Assembly: GCA_963781195.1 (NCBI GenBank)
Contig: CAWAEZ010000005.1
Coordinates: 248,001-312,000, forward strand
Direction of reading: 5' to 3'
Length of the DNA: 64,000 nucleotides
Origin: JAJPKK01 sp963781195
GTDB lineage: Bacteria; Pseudomonadota; Alphaproteobacteria; Rhizobiales; Xanthobacteraceae
Each line of letters begins with the position of its first letter. Within the stretch, counting starts at the first letter, position 1. The notes under the pieces are model-generated. The model searched no databases. It was not told where the DNA came from and worked only from the letters and a program-made list of their open reading frames with translations. Positions 36,984-45,212 of this stretch are shown here, one piece after another. Both the position numbers and the translations under genes were made by a program.

Positions 36984-37048
36984 GGTCGTTTCCACCCACG
37001 CCGACCTGACCGGTGTTCGTGCGCCTGGGCCCTCTCACCCACCCTCGC

Positions 37049-37882
37049 TCACCCACCCTCGCCGATCAATTTCATGGCAGCGCGGGCTAGCTTTCCGTCG
37101 GGCCGACGCAAGTCCTCCAGGATGGTGAAATGATCGGCGCCGGCGATCGGGATCAGCGGCCCCGGCGCGTGCGCCGCCGTTCGATGCGCATGGAGATCGC
37201 GGCTGTCCGCGACGAGAGCCGGCAGTTCCGCGGTGCCGTAGGCGATCGCCAGCGGCTTGGGAACGGCCGCGAGCCGGAGCGGCGACAACGTCGCGATCTC
37301 GGCGTCGGTCAGGCGCAGCTTGTCGTCGAGATAGGTGTCGCGCAGGGGCGCCAGTTCGTAGACGCCGGAAATCGCGAGGCCCGCGGTGACGCGCGGATGA
37401 TCGAGCGCCATCGCGGTCAGGTGTCCGCCGGCCGACCACCCGGAGACGACGATCGGCCCGCCGCCGATGCCGCGGCGCGGGCCGTCGGCGGCGAGCCATG
37501 TGAGCGCGCTCTCGATCTCCTCGACGATCTGCGTCAGCGTCACCTCGGGCGCGAGGCTGTAGCCGGGCAACGCCACCGACCAGCCGTGGGCGAGCATGCC
37601 TTCGGCGAAGCAGGCGAAGTCCTCGCGCGTGTTGCGCTGCCAGTAGCCGCCATGGATGAAGACGAGGCACGGCGCCGTGGGCGCGGCGGCGGGAAACAGG
37701 TCGAAGCGCTGCCGCGGCGCCGGCCCGTAGGGCACGTCGAGCCCGGACGGATGGGCGGCCCGGAACGCGGCTGACGCCACGTTCCGCCGCTCGACCAGCG
37801 CCGCGCTGTCGACGACGGCGGCGTTGTTGTTGTAGGCGGCGTCGCGCTCCGCCTGGCTCAGCTTCGCCCACCCCGCAAGCAT
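37049..37882 (-). CDS. Alpha/beta hydrolase, arylformamidase (kynurenine formamidase)-like
   Basis: 277 residues. The oxyanion motif HGGYW (77-81) is characteristic of kynurenine-formamidase-like hydrolases. The nucleophile elbow is GWSAGG with Ser150 and the catalytic His lies in GADHFTIL near the C-terminus. Such enzymes cleave N-formyl aryl amides or carbamates. It sits 8 bp after the amidohydrolase at 37891 in the same operon, so both may act on successive intermediates. A short palindromic-repeat remnant lies in 36990-37048. Confidence 0.86.
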   Translation of the reverse strand: MLAGWAKLSQAERDAAYNNNAAVVDSAALVERRNVASAAFRAAHPSGLDVPYGPAPRQRFDLFPAAAPTAPCLVFIHGGYWQRNTREDFACFAEGMLAHGWSVALPGYSLAPEVTLTQIVEEIESALTWLAADGPRRGIGGGPIVVSGWSAGGHLTAMALDHPRVTAGLAISGVYELAPLRDTYLDDKLRLTDAEIATLSPLRLAAVPKPLAIAYGTAELPALVADSRDLHAHRTAAHAPGPLIPIAGADHFTILEDLRRPDGKLARAAMKLIGEGG

Positions 37883-37890
37883 GGCGACGG

Positions 37891-39168
37891 CTACGCGGCG
37901 ATGGCGCGCGGCAGGATCGACGCGGTCGCGTCGTAGCGGCGACCGGCCCGGAGGCAGAACACCGGCACCAGCAGCCGCTCGGCAATGACCTCGGTCCGTT
38001 CGTTGTCCTGCAGCTTGAAACGGCCGCGGAGATCGTCGAGCACGGAGACGTCGGCGGTCATGCCCGGCTTCAAGGCGCCGATCTCGTCGGGGAGCCCGGC
38101 CATCATGGCGGCGTTGCTCGTCACCATCGGCACCACCTGCTGCAACGAGAGCCCCAGCGCGAGCATGGAGCTCATCGCCTGGCTCAGGCTGAAGCGCGCC
38201 TGTCCGGCAAACGGGTGGTTCTCGTCGTCGGGGTGGGCGCCCGGAGTGCCCGGCGGCGGCGGCACGAACGTGTTGTAGCCGTGCATGTCGGCGCCGAGGG
38301 TATGCGGGACGATGCCGGCGTCGAGCGCCTTGCGGGCCAGCCGGTAGGAGAAATGGCTGCCGTGCCCGACATCGATCTTGAGGCCCATTTCGATGGCGGC
38401 CTTGATGATGGGATGCACCTTGCCGTCCTTGTCGACAAAACCGCCGGGATGCCGCGTGAAGGGATGGGCGAGAATGTCGCCGGGCCGCAGCAGCGCAACC
38501 GTGCGGTCGATGATGGTATCGGCATCGACGCCATTGGCGCCTTCTGGCGGTAGCGCCCAGATCTGGCCGAAATGCACGTAGACCGGGAGGTTCGTCTCAC
38601 GCCCGATCTGGCTCGCCATTTCCATGGCGGTGGTGCCCCAGCGGGCAAAACCGCCGATCTCGGCATGGGCCTTGATTCCCTTGACGAGGTCGCGATTGGC
38701 ATTGGTCGCGGCGGCGGTGGCTGCGACGTCGATGCCGCTCGGCGAATAGAGCGACGGATAGTAATGACCCTCGAGACCCCCCACGAGATAGGCGGAGATG
38801 AATGCGTAGACGCGGCTCACCGCCTTCTCGGCGACGAAGTGGCGGAAGCCGGGAAACGTCATGCACGACGCGCCGCCCTGGTCGATCAGCGCGGTGACGC
38901 CGCTTTCGACGCCCACCATGTCGGCGTCGAGGCCGAAGCGGCCGGTGACGTAGCGATAGACGTGGGCATGGGTGTCGATCATTCCCGGCAGCACCAGCTT
39001 GCCGCGCACGTCGATGACCTGCTGGGCCGTCGACGGCAGGATGTCCTTGCCGACGCGGGCGATCTTGCCGCCGGCAATCGCCACATCCATGACGCCATCG
39101 AGGCCCGAGGCCGGGCAAATGACATGGCCGCCCTGAAGGATCAGATCATAGACGGGGGCTGCGTTCAT
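37891..39168 (-). CDS. Amidohydrolase/deacetylase, dihydroorotase-like family
   Basis: 425 residues. Metal motif GMIDTHAHVYR (about 62-72), a candidate bridging Lys in GIKAHAEIGG, further ligands in VYVHFGQ and ILAHPFTRHPGG, and HTLGADMHGYN near 290. The C-terminal KPGMTADVSVLDD is the usual amidohydrolase ending. It resembles the amidohydrolase/deacetylase branch (EF_0837/dihydroorotase-like), whose substrates include acyl amino acids or ring amides. First gene of a two-gene minus-strand operon with the arylformamidase-like hydrolase. Confidence 0.88.
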   Translation of the reverse strand: MNAAPVYDLILQGGHVICPASGLDGVMDVAIAGGKIARVGKDILPSTAQQVIDVRGKLVLPGMIDTHAHVYRYVTGRFGLDADMVGVESGVTALIDQGGASCMTFPGFRHFVAEKAVSRVYAFISAYLVGGLEGHYYPSLYSPSGIDVAATAAATNANRDLVKGIKAHAEIGGFARWGTTAMEMASQIGRETNLPVYVHFGQIWALPPEGANGVDADTIIDRTVALLRPGDILAHPFTRHPGGFVDKDGKVHPIIKAAIEMGLKIDVGHGSHFSYRLARKALDAGIVPHTLGADMHGYNTFVPPPPGTPGAHPDDENHPFAGQARFSLSQAMSSMLALGLSLQQVVPMVTSNAAMMAGLPDEIGALKPGMTADVSVLDDLRGRFKLQDNERTEVIAERLLVPVFCLRAGRRYDATASILPRAIAA

Positions 39169-39480
39169 CAGGAACTTCCTCTCTCATTTCACAATGCGGC
39201 TTTGCCCGGTCCGCCGGCGTCGATAGGATCGACGCGACGCGCGGCTGCGCCTCGTGTCGGGAACACGTGGCGGCCGCCGGGCACGTGGACAATACCTTAG
39301 AAAAGAGAAGTCCGGAATGTCTGCCCAAAAATGGTGCTTCCTCGATGGGGGAACCGCCGGTTTCGCGTGCACCAGGGTCGCACCAGGCCGCACATCGATT
39401 TGCCGATGCGTCTCGCCGCCACGCGCCCATGGATCAGAAGGGGGCGTACCACGATCCATGCAGGGGCGGAGCGCCGCGGC
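39169..39480. other. Divergent intergenic region, no gene seen
   Basis: 312 bp between the amidohydrolase (minus) and Mo-hydroxylase copy 3 (plus). An upstream frame extension of the latter (from 39331) is Arg-rich and not family-like. I see no clear promoter or repeat. Confidence 0.5.
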
Positions 39481-41859
39481 ATGAGCGCACATGAGTTTGG
39501 CGCAAAGGAGTTTGGCGACCGGAAGTCCGCCTCCCGCGGCATCGGCGCTCGCCTGCCGCGCAAGGAGGACGGCCGCTACGTCCGTGGCCAGGGCCAGTTC
39601 GTGGCCGATTTCCAGCTGCCGCGCATGAAGGACGTGGTGTTCCTGCGCAGCCCGGTCGCTCACGCGCGGATCCGCGCCATCAAAATACCTCCGGAGCTGC
39701 GCGACCGCGTATTCATCGCGGCTGACCTCGTGGGAGTCCGCCCGATCAAGGCCGACACCGCGCTGCCCGGGTTCAAGTCGTCGACGCAACCGGTGCTGGC
39801 GATCGACAAGGTGCGCCACGTCGGCGAGCCTGTCGCCATGTGCGTCGCCAGGACCGCCGCGGAGGCGGAGGATATCGTCGCCCGGATCGAAATCGATTTC
39901 GATCCTCTGCCTGCCGTCTACGACATGCTGGAGGCGCGCCGGGAGGGCACGGCCCTGGTGCATGAGGCCTGGGGCGACAACATCTTCCTCACCACGGACA
40001 CCGACGTGGCGTTCGACGCGATCAAGGCCAAGGCGGCGACGACGGTAGTCCGGGAGCTGCGCACAGCGCGTCAGGTGATGAGCCCGCTGGAAGGGCGCGG
40101 CGTCGTCGCCTGGCGCGACACCCGTCTCGATCAGCTCGTCGTCATGAGTGCGACCCAGCAACCGCACATCGTGCGCTCAGGGCTCGCCGAATGCCTCGGC
40201 ATCGACGAAGGGCGCATCCGGGTGATCGCCCCCGATGTCGGCGGCGGGTTCGGCTACAAGGGCGTGCTGCTCGGGGAAGAGGTCGCCCTGGCCTGGGCGA
40301 CGGCGAAGCTCGGCCATCCGTTGCGCTGGATCGAGGATCGGCGCGAGAATCTCACGGCCGGTGCGAACTGCCGCGAGCATCACTACCGCCTGACCGCCTA
40401 TGCCGACCGCGACGGCCGCCTGCTCGGGCTCGACTGCGAGGCGACGGTCGATGCCGGAGCCTATTCGGCCTATCCGTTCTCGGCCTGTCTCGAAGCCGGC
40501 CAGATCGGGAGCATCCTGCCCGGCCTCTACGACTTTCCCCATTATCGCTGCCGCACCTATTCGGTGGCGACCAACAAGCCGCCGATCCTGCCCTATCGCG
40601 GGGTCGCGCGCACCGGCGTCTGCTTTGCGCTCGAGCTCACCCTCGATGCGCTGGCGCGCGACGTCGGCATCGAGCCCGCCGAGCTGCGCCGGCGCAGCCT
40701 GGTGCGTCCGGAGCAGATGCCGTTCGACAACATCGCCAAGCGCCACTTCAATTCCGGCGATTACCCGCAGGCGCTGCAGCGCGCGGTCGAGGCGATCGGA
40801 CTCGAGGCGCTTCGCGCGCGCCAGCAGCGCGGCGAACCGGACGGTCGTCTCGTCGGCGTCGGCATCGCCATGTATTCGGAGCAGGCCGGCCACGGGACCA
40901 GCGTCTATGCGGCGTGGGGCATTCCGTTCGTCCCGGGCTACGAGCAATGCCAGGCGCGCTTCACGCCGGACGGCGGCCTCGAACTGCGGATCGGTGCGCA
41001 CAGCCACGGCCAGGGTCTGGAGACGACCTTGTCGCAGGTGGCCCATTCGATCCTCGGCGTGCCGCACGACCGGATCAAGCTGATCCATGGCGACACCGCG
41101 GAGACGCCGTACTCGACCGGCACCTGGGGATCGCGCTGCGCCATCATGTCGGGCGGCGCCGTGGCTGCCGCCTGCGAGCAACTGGCCGCCCGCGTGAAGC
41201 GGATCGGCGCGACGCTGCTGCAGGCGAGCCCGGACGACGTCGGTCTGGCGGACGGCATGGTGGTCGCGGCCCACGGCCGGGTCTCGGTCGCCGAGATCGC
41301 CCGCACCTGGTATCGGCGGCCCCAGGATCTCCCAGCCGATGTCGATCCCGGCGGGCTCGATGTGACGGCCGGCTACAAGGCGAAGCGCGACACCGGCACG
41401 TTCAGCTACGCCGCCCATGCCACCGTCGTCGCCGTCGACCCCGAGACCGGCGAGATCGAGATCCTCGACTATGTGGTGGTCGAGGATGGCGGGGTGCTGC
41501 TCAATCCGATGATCGTCGACGGCCAGATCTGCGGCGGCGTCGCCCAGGGCGTGGGAACCGCGCTCTACGAGGAGATGCGCTTCAACTCCGACGGGCAGCC
41601 GACCAATGCCACGCTCGCCGATTATCTGCTCCCCGGAGCACCCGAGGTGCCTGCGGTGCGGATCATCCACATGGAGACGCCCTCGCCCTACACGAAGTTC
41701 GGCCAGAAGGGGCTCGCCGAAGGCGGCGCCATCGCTCCGCCGGCTGCTCTCACCAATGCGGTCAACGACGCCCTCAAGGGGCTCGGCGCCGAGCTCCTGG
41801 TCTCGCCGGTGACGCCGGAGCGGATCGTCGCCGCCATCGCGGCGGCGCGCAGACCGTAG
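39481..41859 (+). CDS. Xanthine dehydrogenase-family molybdopterin-binding subunit (copy 3)
   Basis: 792 residues from ATG 39481 (MSAHEFGAKEFGDRKSASRGIGARLPRKEDGRYV). It has the hammerhead domain, Moco segments APDVGGGFGYKG, LPYRGVARTGVCF and GAHSHGQGLETTLSQV, and catalytic Glu747 in KGLAEGGAIAPPAALTNAV. It is the most divergent of the three copies, with an extra segment (EQAGHGTSVYAAWGIPFVPGYEQ) in the second Moco domain. No partner subunits adjoin it. A UbiD-family decarboxylase follows, convergent. Its last ~20 codons are partly duplicated downstream (42026-42147). Confidence 0.92.
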   Translation: MSAHEFGAKEFGDRKSASRGIGARLPRKEDGRYVRGQGQFVADFQLPRMKDVVFLRSPVAHARIRAIKIPPELRDRVFIAADLVGVRPIKADTALPGFKSSTQPVLAIDKVRHVGEPVAMCVARTAAEAEDIVARIEIDFDPLPAVYDMLEARREGTALVHEAWGDNIFLTTDTDVAFDAIKAKAATTVVRELRTARQVMSPLEGRGVVAWRDTRLDQLVVMSATQQPHIVRSGLAECLGIDEGRIRVIAPDVGGGFGYKGVLLGEEVALAWATAKLGHPLRWIEDRRENLTAGANCREHHYRLTAYADRDGRLLGLDCEATVDAGAYSAYPFSACLEAGQIGSILPGLYDFPHYRCRTYSVATNKPPILPYRGVARTGVCFALELTLDALARDVGIEPAELRRRSLVRPEQMPFDNIAKRHFNSGDYPQALQRAVEAIGLEALRARQQRGEPDGRLVGVGIAMYSEQAGHGTSVYAAWGIPFVPGYEQCQARFTPDGGLELRIGAHSHGQGLETTLSQVAHSILGVPHDRIKLIHGDTAETPYSTGTWGSRCAIMSGGAVAAACEQLAARVKRIGATLLQASPDDVGLADGMVVAAHGRVSVAEIARTWYRRPQDLPADVDPGGLDVTAGYKAKRDTGTFSYAAHATVVAVDPETGEIEILDYVVVEDGGVLLNPMIVDGQICGGVAQGVGTALYEEMRFNSDGQPTNATLADYLLPGAPEVPAVRIIHMETPSPYTKFGQKGLAEGGAIAPPAALTNAVNDALKGLGAELLVSPVTPERIVAAIAAARRP

Positions 41860-42147
41860 GGGTGGCAAAGACGGCCGCGGCCTTGCCGCATCGTCTCTGA
41901 GCCCGGCCCGCAGTGCCCACGCAGTCGGGGCCAGGACGCCATGCTCCAAGACGCGTGGGCACGGCGGATCGGCGCGGGAACATTAAGGGCGGCGCAGTGG
42001 CCGCCTTTGCCCACCCCACGAGGAGTGGTCTCGCCGGTGACGCCGGAGCGGATCATCGCCGCCATCGCGGCGGCGAGGACCGTGGGGTGGGCAAAGGCGG
42101 CCGAGACCCGCCGCATCGCCTCCGAGCCAGGCCCGCCGTGCCCACGC
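41798..42147. repeat. Tandem partial duplication of the 3' end of Mo-hydroxylase copy 3, with REP-like arms
   Basis: A unit of about 122-125 bp at 41798-41922 (gene 3' end plus flank) recurs at 42026-42147 with scattered changes. The second copy still encodes VSPVTPERIIAAIAAAR but has lost the stop. The 103-bp spacer carries reverse-complement matches of the flank (gcgtgggcacggcgg and cctttgcccaccccac against ccgccgtgcccacgc and gtggggtgggcaaagg), so the whole is a palindromic repeat cluster. It fills the 304-bp gap before the UbiD gene. Confidence 0.8.
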
Positions 42148-42163
42148 CGACCGGGCGGGAAAG

Positions 42164-43561
42164 CTACAAAGCCAATCCCGCCTTCGCCAGGATCGCGCGG
42201 GCGCGGGCGCGCTGCTCGTCGGAGATCGTGAGCCGCTCGGCGAAGTCGCGCCCCAGCGGCTTGGTGGCGTCGATCCCCATCTTGGTCAGCGTGAAGTCGT
42301 CGGGGTCCGAGGTCGGATCGAGAATCGCGCCCTTGGCGCCGGGGATGAAGACGATGTCCTTTTCGGCCCGCACCCGGGTCGCGACCGCCCACATCACGTC
42401 GGCCAGGTTGAACACGTCGACATCGTCGTCCACGACGATGACGTACTTGGTGTAGAACTCGGTGCCGAGCGTCGCCATGATCGCCTGCTGCGGCTCGCCG
42501 GCCGACGTCTTCTTCATGGCGACGAAGGCCATGAAGGCCCCGCAGGTGGTGTGCGGCACGTGCACCGCCTTGACGTTGGGAAGGTTCCGCCGCAACGCGT
42601 TGAGGATTTCGCCCTCGCGGGTGATGCAGGACACCAGGATGTGGTCCTGGGACATTCCCGACACCACGCTGTGGAACATCGGCTCGGCGCGCATGCGGAT
42701 GCGCTTGGCGACGAACACGTTCTCGGTCGAGCGGAACGAGGCATAGCCGGTGAATTCGCCGAACGGGCCCTCCGGCTCGTGGGTGTCGGCGAGGATCTCG
42801 CCTTCGATGACGATCTCGGCGCCGGCCGGCACCTCGATATCCGCGGTGCCGCAGCGCGCCACCCGGTAGGGTTCGTTGAACAGCCCGCCGATGATCTCGA
42901 ATTTGCGGACGTTCTGGGGATAGGCGTAGGTCATAGACCCCATGTAGTGCAGGGGATGCACGCCGAGGGTGATGGCGGCCGGCAGGTTCTGCCCCTTGGC
43001 CGCCGCGCGGCGGTGAAACTCCCACATGCGGCGCCGCGAATGCAGCGACACGCCGAGCCGGTTTTTGTCCTTGAGCATCAGCCGGTGAAACCCGGTGGTG
43101 TCGACCCCGGTCTCGGGATCGCGCGCGGTGATCTGGCCGGCGGTGATGTAGGGCGCGGCATCGATCGCGAAATGAAGCGGAACCGGCAGTTTGGTGAGGT
43201 CGACGTCGCTCCCTTCGAGGGTCACGTCATGCCATTCGGGCCGGTTCACCCGTTCGACCGGGATGTAGCGGGTGCAGCGTTCGCGGAACGCCGTCGGCAA
43301 TTCCGCCGGCGCGACCCCCAAGGCGAGCGCGAGCACCCTGCGGTTTCCCGCGACGTTGGTCACCACCGGCATGGTGTGGCCTTCGACGTTCTCGAAGACG
43401 ACGACCGGGCTCTTGCCGAGACTTTCCAGCTCAAAAACGAGCGAGGTGATTTCGAGCTCGGTGCGCACCGGCTCCTTGATCCGCAGGAATTCCCCGGGAA
43501 GCTCGTTTTCGAGTCGCGCCAGAAATCCGCGCAAGCTCTGATTGTCCAGATCCGCCATCAT
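42164..43561 (-). CDS. UbiD-family prenyl-FMN-dependent decarboxylase
   Basis: 465 residues (alternative start at Met2). UbiD-family landmarks: FRERCTRYIPVERVNRPEWHDV, RDPETGVDTTGFHRLML, HSRRRMWEFHRRAAAKGQNLPAAITLGVHP and the catalytic Glu/Arg region AGAEIVIEGEILADTHEPEGPFGEFTGY. VIVVDDDVDVFNLADVMWAVATR near the C-terminus is also typical. These enzymes reversibly decarboxylate aromatic or unsaturated acids with prenylated FMN made by UbiX. No ubiX is next to it. Convergent with Mo-hydroxylase copy 3, fitting hydroxylation followed by decarboxylation of an aromatic or heteroaromatic acid (inference). Confidence 0.92.
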   Translation of the reverse strand: MMADLDNQSLRGFLARLENELPGEFLRIKEPVRTELEITSLVFELESLGKSPVVVFENVEGHTMPVVTNVAGNRRVLALALGVAPAELPTAFRERCTRYIPVERVNRPEWHDVTLEGSDVDLTKLPVPLHFAIDAAPYITAGQITARDPETGVDTTGFHRLMLKDKNRLGVSLHSRRRMWEFHRRAAAKGQNLPAAITLGVHPLHYMGSMTYAYPQNVRKFEIIGGLFNEPYRVARCGTADIEVPAGAEIVIEGEILADTHEPEGPFGEFTGYASFRSTENVFVAKRIRMRAEPMFHSVVSGMSQDHILVSCITREGEILNALRRNLPNVKAVHVPHTTCGAFMAFVAMKKTSAGEPQQAIMATLGTEFYTKYVIVVDDDVDVFNLADVMWAVATRVRAEKDIVFIPGAKGAILDPTSDPDDFTLTKMGIDATKPLGRDFAERLTISDEQRARARAILAKAGLAL

Positions 43562-43822
43562 CCCCTCTCGTCAAGCGCCCGTTTCGATGACCGGCGCCGC
43601 CTTCCTTAGCCGCTTTCCCGGATGCGGTCACTTTGCCGGAATAGGATATCAGCCGTGCCCCGGATGCCTTCGGCTTCGGGCAGTCCCGTGTCCGAAAAGC
43701 TTGCACATCTCAGGATTGCGACCGGAGCGGCTGGCCGGTAAAATTCGCCAACCCGCTGTAAAACACCGCTTTCGAAGTCGCGGCAAGGAAATTGCTTCTC
43801 GGCGCGTCGAATGGAGAAGACC

Positions 43823-44800
43823 ATGCGGCAGCTTACAGGACTGGCTTCGGCGCGCGCGATCACGGCCCTCGCCGTTACGGTGGCGGCGGGCGCGGCGTGC
43901 GCGCAGGACGCGTGGCCGACCCGGAACATCACCTTCATCGTGCCTTATGCGGCGGGCGGCTATACCGACCTCGTCGGCCGGATGACCGCGCGTTATGTCG
44001 AAAGCGCTTTGGGAAGGACCGTGATCGTCGACGACCGGGCCGGCGCCGGCGGCATCGTCGGGACGCAGACGGTGGCGAATGCGGCGCCCGACGGCTACAC
44101 CTTCTGCGTCTGCAGCATCGGCGCCATCTCCATCGCGCCCTTCGTGCAGAAAGTCGGCTACGACCCGATCCGCGATCTCGCGCCGATCGGCGTCGTGAGC
44201 TCGATCGCCCAGGTCGTCATCGTCAAGAAGGACCTGCCGGTGAAGTCGCTCGGCGAGCTCGTGTCCTATGCCAAAGCGCATCCCGGAAAGCTCAATTACG
44301 GCTCCAGCGGCGCCGGCGGTCTGACCCACTATTCCGTCGAGCTGTTCATGACGCGCACCGGGACCACGGCGGTGCACATTCCGTTCAAGGGCGGCGCGCA
44401 ATCGACCGCCGCCGTCATCGCGGGCGAGGTCGATTTCTCGTTCGCCAACATGACCGACGCCCTGCCGCAGATCGAAGCGGGCGCGGTGCGCGGCCTCGCC
44501 GTCACGTCGCCCGGCCGCAGCGCCTATTTCCCCGATCTGCCGACGGTGCAGGAGACCGTCCCGGAATTCGTGGTGGACTCCTGGAACGCCATCCTCGCGC
44601 CGCCCAACACCCCGGCGCCGATCATCCGCAAGATGTCCGAGATCATTCTGAAGATGGCGGACGATCCGGCGGTGAAGGAAAGCATGCGCAAGGCGGGTGC
44701 CGACACCGTGAAGACCACGCCGGACGAGTTCCGCGCCCAGATCGCGCGCGAGATCGCGCAGTGGAAGCCGCTGATCGGCGAGATCGCCGAAAAGAAGTGA
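43823..44800 (+). CDS. Bug/TctC-family tripartite tricarboxylate transporter binding protein
   Basis: 325 residues. Start at the second ATG (43823), since GGAG sits 6 bp before it. Signal peptide MRQLTGLASARAITALAVTVAAGAACA. The mature protein has the Bug fold: WPTRNITFIVPYAAGGYTDLVGRMTARYVESALG, PDGYTFCVCSIGA, VSYAKAHPGKLNYGSSGAGG and VHIPFKGGAQSTAAVIAGEVDFSF. Bug proteins bind carboxylic acids; no TctA/TctB membrane partners are adjacent. It is divergent from the UbiD gene. Confidence 0.92.
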   Translation: MRQLTGLASARAITALAVTVAAGAACAQDAWPTRNITFIVPYAAGGYTDLVGRMTARYVESALGRTVIVDDRAGAGGIVGTQTVANAAPDGYTFCVCSIGAISIAPFVQKVGYDPIRDLAPIGVVSSIAQVVIVKKDLPVKSLGELVSYAKAHPGKLNYGSSGAGGLTHYSVELFMTRTGTTAVHIPFKGGAQSTAAVIAGEVDFSFANMTDALPQIEAGAVRGLAVTSPGRSAYFPDLPTVQETVPEFVVDSWNAILAPPNTPAPIIRKMSEIILKMADDPAVKESMRKAGADTVKTTPDEFRAQIAREIAQWKPLIGEIAEKK

Positions 44801-44890
44801 GGGCGGCCGGCCCCCTGTTCGTTCGGAACCGGCGAACTTCTGCCCTTACATCGTATGATTCTTATCCAAACTCGTCCTGCGGAGCGTCCA

Positions 44891-44950
44891 CCGAAGTCAG
44901 GCCTGCCTGACTTCGGCAACGATAGTCTCGAAATCGGCCAAGGCCGATTT
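44891..44950. terminator. Two adjacent hairpins downstream of the Bug gene
   Basis: An 11-bp stem (ccgaagtcagg, 44891-44901, with cctgacttcgg, 44906-44916; loop cctg) is followed by a 9-bp stem (aaatcggcc/ggccgattt, 44931-44950). They lie 90-150 bp after the stop. No T-run follows, so a terminator role is a guess. Confidence 0.4.
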
Positions 44951-45030
44951 CAATGGACGCGTCACAAAGGACGGCCAGAGGCCCTGCCGAGCCTCCGTCC
45001 TTCTAGACGCCGGCTGCGCGCGGTTCCTCA

Positions 45031-45185
45031 GAGCCTGTGAATCTATTTGACCTCATGCTGAGGAGCCGTGCGCAGCACGGCGTCTCGAAGCATGGCCACA
45101 GTACGCTGCGGCCTCAGGCCATCCTTCGAGACGCCCGCTGCGCGGGCTCCTCAGGATGAGGTCTTTGGCAATGATTCACAGGCTC
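45031..45185. repeat. Large inverted-repeat (REP-like) element
   Basis: Outer arms gagcctgtgaatc (45031-45043) and gattcacaggctc (45173-45185) enclose nested arms: a cctcatgctgaggagc/gctcctcaggatgagg pair and a gtctcgaagcatggcc/ggccatccttcgagac pair. The element could fold into one ~155-nt hairpin. The cctcaggatgagg / cttcgagac core is a repeat type familiar from Bradyrhizobium and Rhodopseudomonas genomes. Together with the hairpins at 44891-44950 it fills the 44801-45212 gap. Confidence 0.7.
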
Positions 45186-45212
45186 TCAGGATGAGGTGCA
45201 AATAGAGTGTTC

